From the NCBI GenBank assembly GCA_021296475.1, contig JAGWAJ010000021.1:13922-49533 (forward strand): a stretch of 35,612 nt of DNA. The letters run 5' to 3'. Shown one piece after another: positions 31,418 to 35,612 of the stretch; position 1 is the stretch's first letter; the number at the start of each line of letters is the position of its first letter. This stretch comes from Acidobacteriota bacterium (GTDB lineage Bacteria > Acidobacteriota > Vicinamibacteria > Vicinamibacterales > UBA8438). The translations under genes were made by a program, and so were the position numbers. Under the pieces are notes generated by a model, which had not been told where the DNA came from, did not search any database, and worked only from the letters and a program-made list of their open reading frames with translations.

Positions 31418-32232
31418 CAGGCCCACCGCACCTCGCCGCCGACGATTCGCTCGGTGCGGCCGCCGCAGTCGACCAGCAGCGCACCGTCGTCGCCAATGCC
31501 GGCCGTGAGCCCGTCGCGCTGCGCCGCGGGCGCCTGCCACGACACCCGGGCGCCCGTGGCGCTCGGCGAGAGCCGGCGCCAGCGTTCGAGCAGCCCGGAC
31601 GACCCGCCGACGGCCAGGGCACGGCTCCAGCGCCGGACTCCGGCGAGAAGCTCGGCCAGGAGCCCCCCGTGCTCGACGGGCCGGCCCGCCACCTCCTCGA
31701 GCGAGACGGCGAACGGCGCCAGTTCGGGAGGATGGGCGGCCCGTCCCACATTGATGCCGATGCCGATCACCGCGCCCTCCCCCGCCGCGGCCGGAAGCCG
31801 CTCGGTCAGGATGCCGGCCACCTTGCGCGGTCGTCCGGCCGCCGTGCCGGCCGCCTCCGGCAGCACGACGTCGTTCGGCCACTTGAGCTGGGCCTCGATC
31901 CCGACGCCGCCGCGAATCGCCTCGGCCACCGCCACCCCCGCCAACAGCGTGACGAGCGACGACTGCGGGCCGCGCAGGAGCAGTGACACATAGAGGCCGG
32001 CATCCCGGGGCGAGTGCCACACGCGCCCCCGCCGGCCGCGGCCACCGGTCTGGTGCGCGGCCAGGACCGTCGTGCCGTCCGGCGCGCCGGACGCGGCCAG
32101 CGCGGTCGCGACGTCGTTGGTCGACCCGACCTCCGGAACGTAGACCAGATGCACCCAGTCCAGGTCGCGCCGCCCGGACAGCGCGGCCTCTACATCCGCC
32201 GGCGGCGCCACGTTCAAGGGGACGCCCTGCAA
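31417..32232 (-). CDS. birA: Biotin--[acetyl-CoA-carboxylase] ligase, lacking the DNA-binding domain
   Basis: Attaches biotin to the carboxyl-carrier protein. The 271-residue protein shows GSTNDVA, the biotinyl-AMP motif GRGRRGRVW, KWPNDVVL, KVAGILTE and GIGINVG, and a small C-terminal SH3-like domain. The N-terminal helix-turn-helix of E. coli BirA is absent, so it should be a monofunctional ligase, not a repressor. The start is uncertain. The frame opens just after the valS stop and the first candidate is TTG at 32230-32232, with GGTGAGG a few bases upstream. A GTG seven codons later is also possible. Confidence 0.9.
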   Translation of the reverse strand: MQGVPLNVAPPADVEAALSGRRDLDWVHLVYVPEVGSTNDVATALAASGAPDGTTVLAAHQTGGRGRRGRVWHSPRDAGLYVSLLLRGPQSSLVTLLAGVAVAEAIRGGVGIEAQLKWPNDVVLPEAAGTAAGRPRKVAGILTERLPAAAGEGAVIGIGINVGRAAHPPELAPFAVSLEEVAGRPVEHGGLLAELLAGVRRWSRALAVGGSSGLLERWRRLSPSATGARVSWQAPAAQRDGLTAGIGDDGALLVDCGGRTERIVGGEVRWA

Positions 32233-32241
32233 GCCCTCACC

Positions 32242-34905
<2,664 letters not shown>

Positions 34906-34929
34906 GTTCGATTGATCGTATCAGGAGCC

Positions 34930-34952
34930 CGACGCTGGACGCCGGAGCGTCG
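34930..34952 (-). repeat. Hairpin between the response-regulator gene and valS
   Basis: CGACGCT and AGCGTCG form a perfect 7-bp stem around a 9-base loop, in the 137-bp gap between the two genes and about 25 bases before the valS ATG. It is not followed by a T-run. It may be a pause or weak terminator separating the two genes, or have no role. The rest of this gap shows no gene. Confidence 0.4.
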
Positions 34953-35042
34953 CCGTGGGAGCGCGCCGCGTGCGAACGACCGAAACCGCGCCGCGTATGC
35001 CCGCTGTGTCGACGAGGGGCACCGCCCCGGCGACGCGCGCGA

Positions 35043-35612
35043 TCAGCCGGCGTTGCCCCCGGCGCGCGCGATCTCCTCGCGCACGACCCGCTCGGCGACC
35101 TCGGACACGACGGCTGCGGCCTGCTCCCGGAGGTAGGTGTCGGAGAGGCGGGAGACGACGCGGTCGACGAGGTCGGACACGATCGCTTCCGGAAGCTGGT
35201 AGTGCGACGCTCCGGGGGCGGGCGGGGCGGAATCGCCCTCCGCAGCGCGGCGCTCGGCGGCCAGGAGTGCGGCGAAGGCGTCGGCGAGCACCGAACCCTC
35301 GGCGACGAGCACCGGCCCTGCCGCGGGCGCCCCGGCGTCGCTCTCGGCCGCGGGCTCGACCGGCGGCGGCACGGGCGCCGGGGGTACGCCGGCGGGCGGC
35401 TGCGGCCACTGCTCGATCGGAGCTGCGGGGCTGGCGGAGGCCGCGAACACGTCGGCCGCCGCCGCGGCGGGTGGCGTCGCGGGCGCCGCGGCCGGGACGG
35501 GCACCGACGCGGCCGCGCCGTCGCCGGCGGCCAGCAGGTCGCGCACCGTGCCGATCACCACCTGAGCCACGAACGGCTTGACCAGCACGCCGCGGGATCC
35601 GACCTCCAGGGC
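35043..35612 (-). CDS. Response-regulator-like protein, C-terminal part (5' end beyond the right edge)
   Basis: The visible 189 residues begin with the end of a CheY-like receiver domain. ALEVGSRGVLVKPF carries the conserved lysine of the phosphorylation site (the KPF motif), followed by the last helix, QVVIGTVRDLLAAG. A Pro/Ala-rich linker of about 90 residues comes next. It leads to a C-terminal helical module from about residue 140, PEAIVSDLVDRVVSRLSDTY then VSEVAERVVREEIARAGG. That module, with paired DLVDRVV/EVAERVVREEI helices, occurs in gliding- or polarity-related receiver proteins of other phyla as far as I recall, but I cannot name the family. There is no DNA-binding output domain in the visible part. 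The acceptor Asp lies outside the window. Confidence 0.75.
   Translation of the reverse strand, partial: ALEVGSRGVLVKPFVAQVVIGTVRDLLAAGDGAAASVPVPAAAPATPPAAAAADVFAASASPAAPIEQWPQPPAGVPPAPVPPPVEPAAESDAGAPAAGPVLVAEGSVLADAFAALLAAERRAAEGDSAPPAPGASHYQLPEAIVSDLVDRVVSRLSDTYLREQAAAVVSEVAERVVREEIARAGGNAG

Noticed and set aside
34906-35042. T-box or amino-acid-responsive leader before valS
   Set aside because: The gap is only 137 bases and shows one small hairpin, with no T-box consensus or specifier-like arrangement.

Overview
The window is very GC-rich bacterial chromosome, densely packed with long co-directional gene runs. The gene content (lysS-lolE-lolD-clpC, a dnaK-dnaJ-hspR operon, slipin plus long NfeD, lnt for outer-membrane lipoproteins, meaB with methylmalonyl-CoA epimerase, and several small uncharacterised membrane or secreted proteins) suggests a Gram-negative member of the Acidobacteriota, perhaps a Vicinamibacteria-like lineage. 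That placement is an inference from gene content and protein flavour; no rRNA or tRNA gene lies in the window to fix it.

Layout. From 1 to 18862 every gene is on the minus strand, so transcription runs right to left. In order of transcription this stretch holds: the chaperone operon dnaK, dnaJ, hspR; a DnaC-like AAA+ ATPase with hemW; two related secreted proteins; an acyl-CoA dehydrogenase, meaB and methylmalonyl-CoA epimerase; mtnP with a PfkB-type kinase; four small membrane proteins; enoyl-CoA hydratase, ribH, nusB and lysS; then lolE and lolD; and finally the 5' end of clpC. Many of these genes overlap by four bases (ATGA or GTGA), so the block reads as translationally coupled operons. 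A plus-strand class A penicillin-binding protein (19130-21427) is divergent from dnaK. It converges on a second minus block (21440-26961): nfeD, slipin, a SPOR protein, lnt, and prfB with its programmed +1 frameshift. mobA and argS (27087-29850) are on the plus strand. A third minus block (29871-35612) holds the end of a response regulator, valS, birA, coaX and an unknown protein.

Function. Most genes are housekeeping: translation (lysS, argS, valS, prfB, nusB), cofactor supply (ribH, coaX, birA, mobA, hemW), envelope assembly (lolDE, lnt, mrcA, SPOR), protein quality control (clpC, dnaKJ, hspR) and acyl-CoA catabolism. The heat-shock control can be read directly: HspR is encoded at the end of the dnaK operon, and a TTGA-N11-TCAA inverted repeat overlaps the -35 element of the dnaK promoter.

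The most unusual signal is a family of about 88-bp repeats (hairpin plus conserved spacer) at 9077-9163, 10577-10664, 12612-12663 and 12660-12748. All copies lie in the same orientation, exactly at gene 3' ends. They supply stop codons or C-terminal residues to the epimerase, the acyl-CoA dehydrogenase and a secreted protein. I found no phage, transposase, CRISPR array or defence system. No stretch longer than 300 bases lacks a gene.
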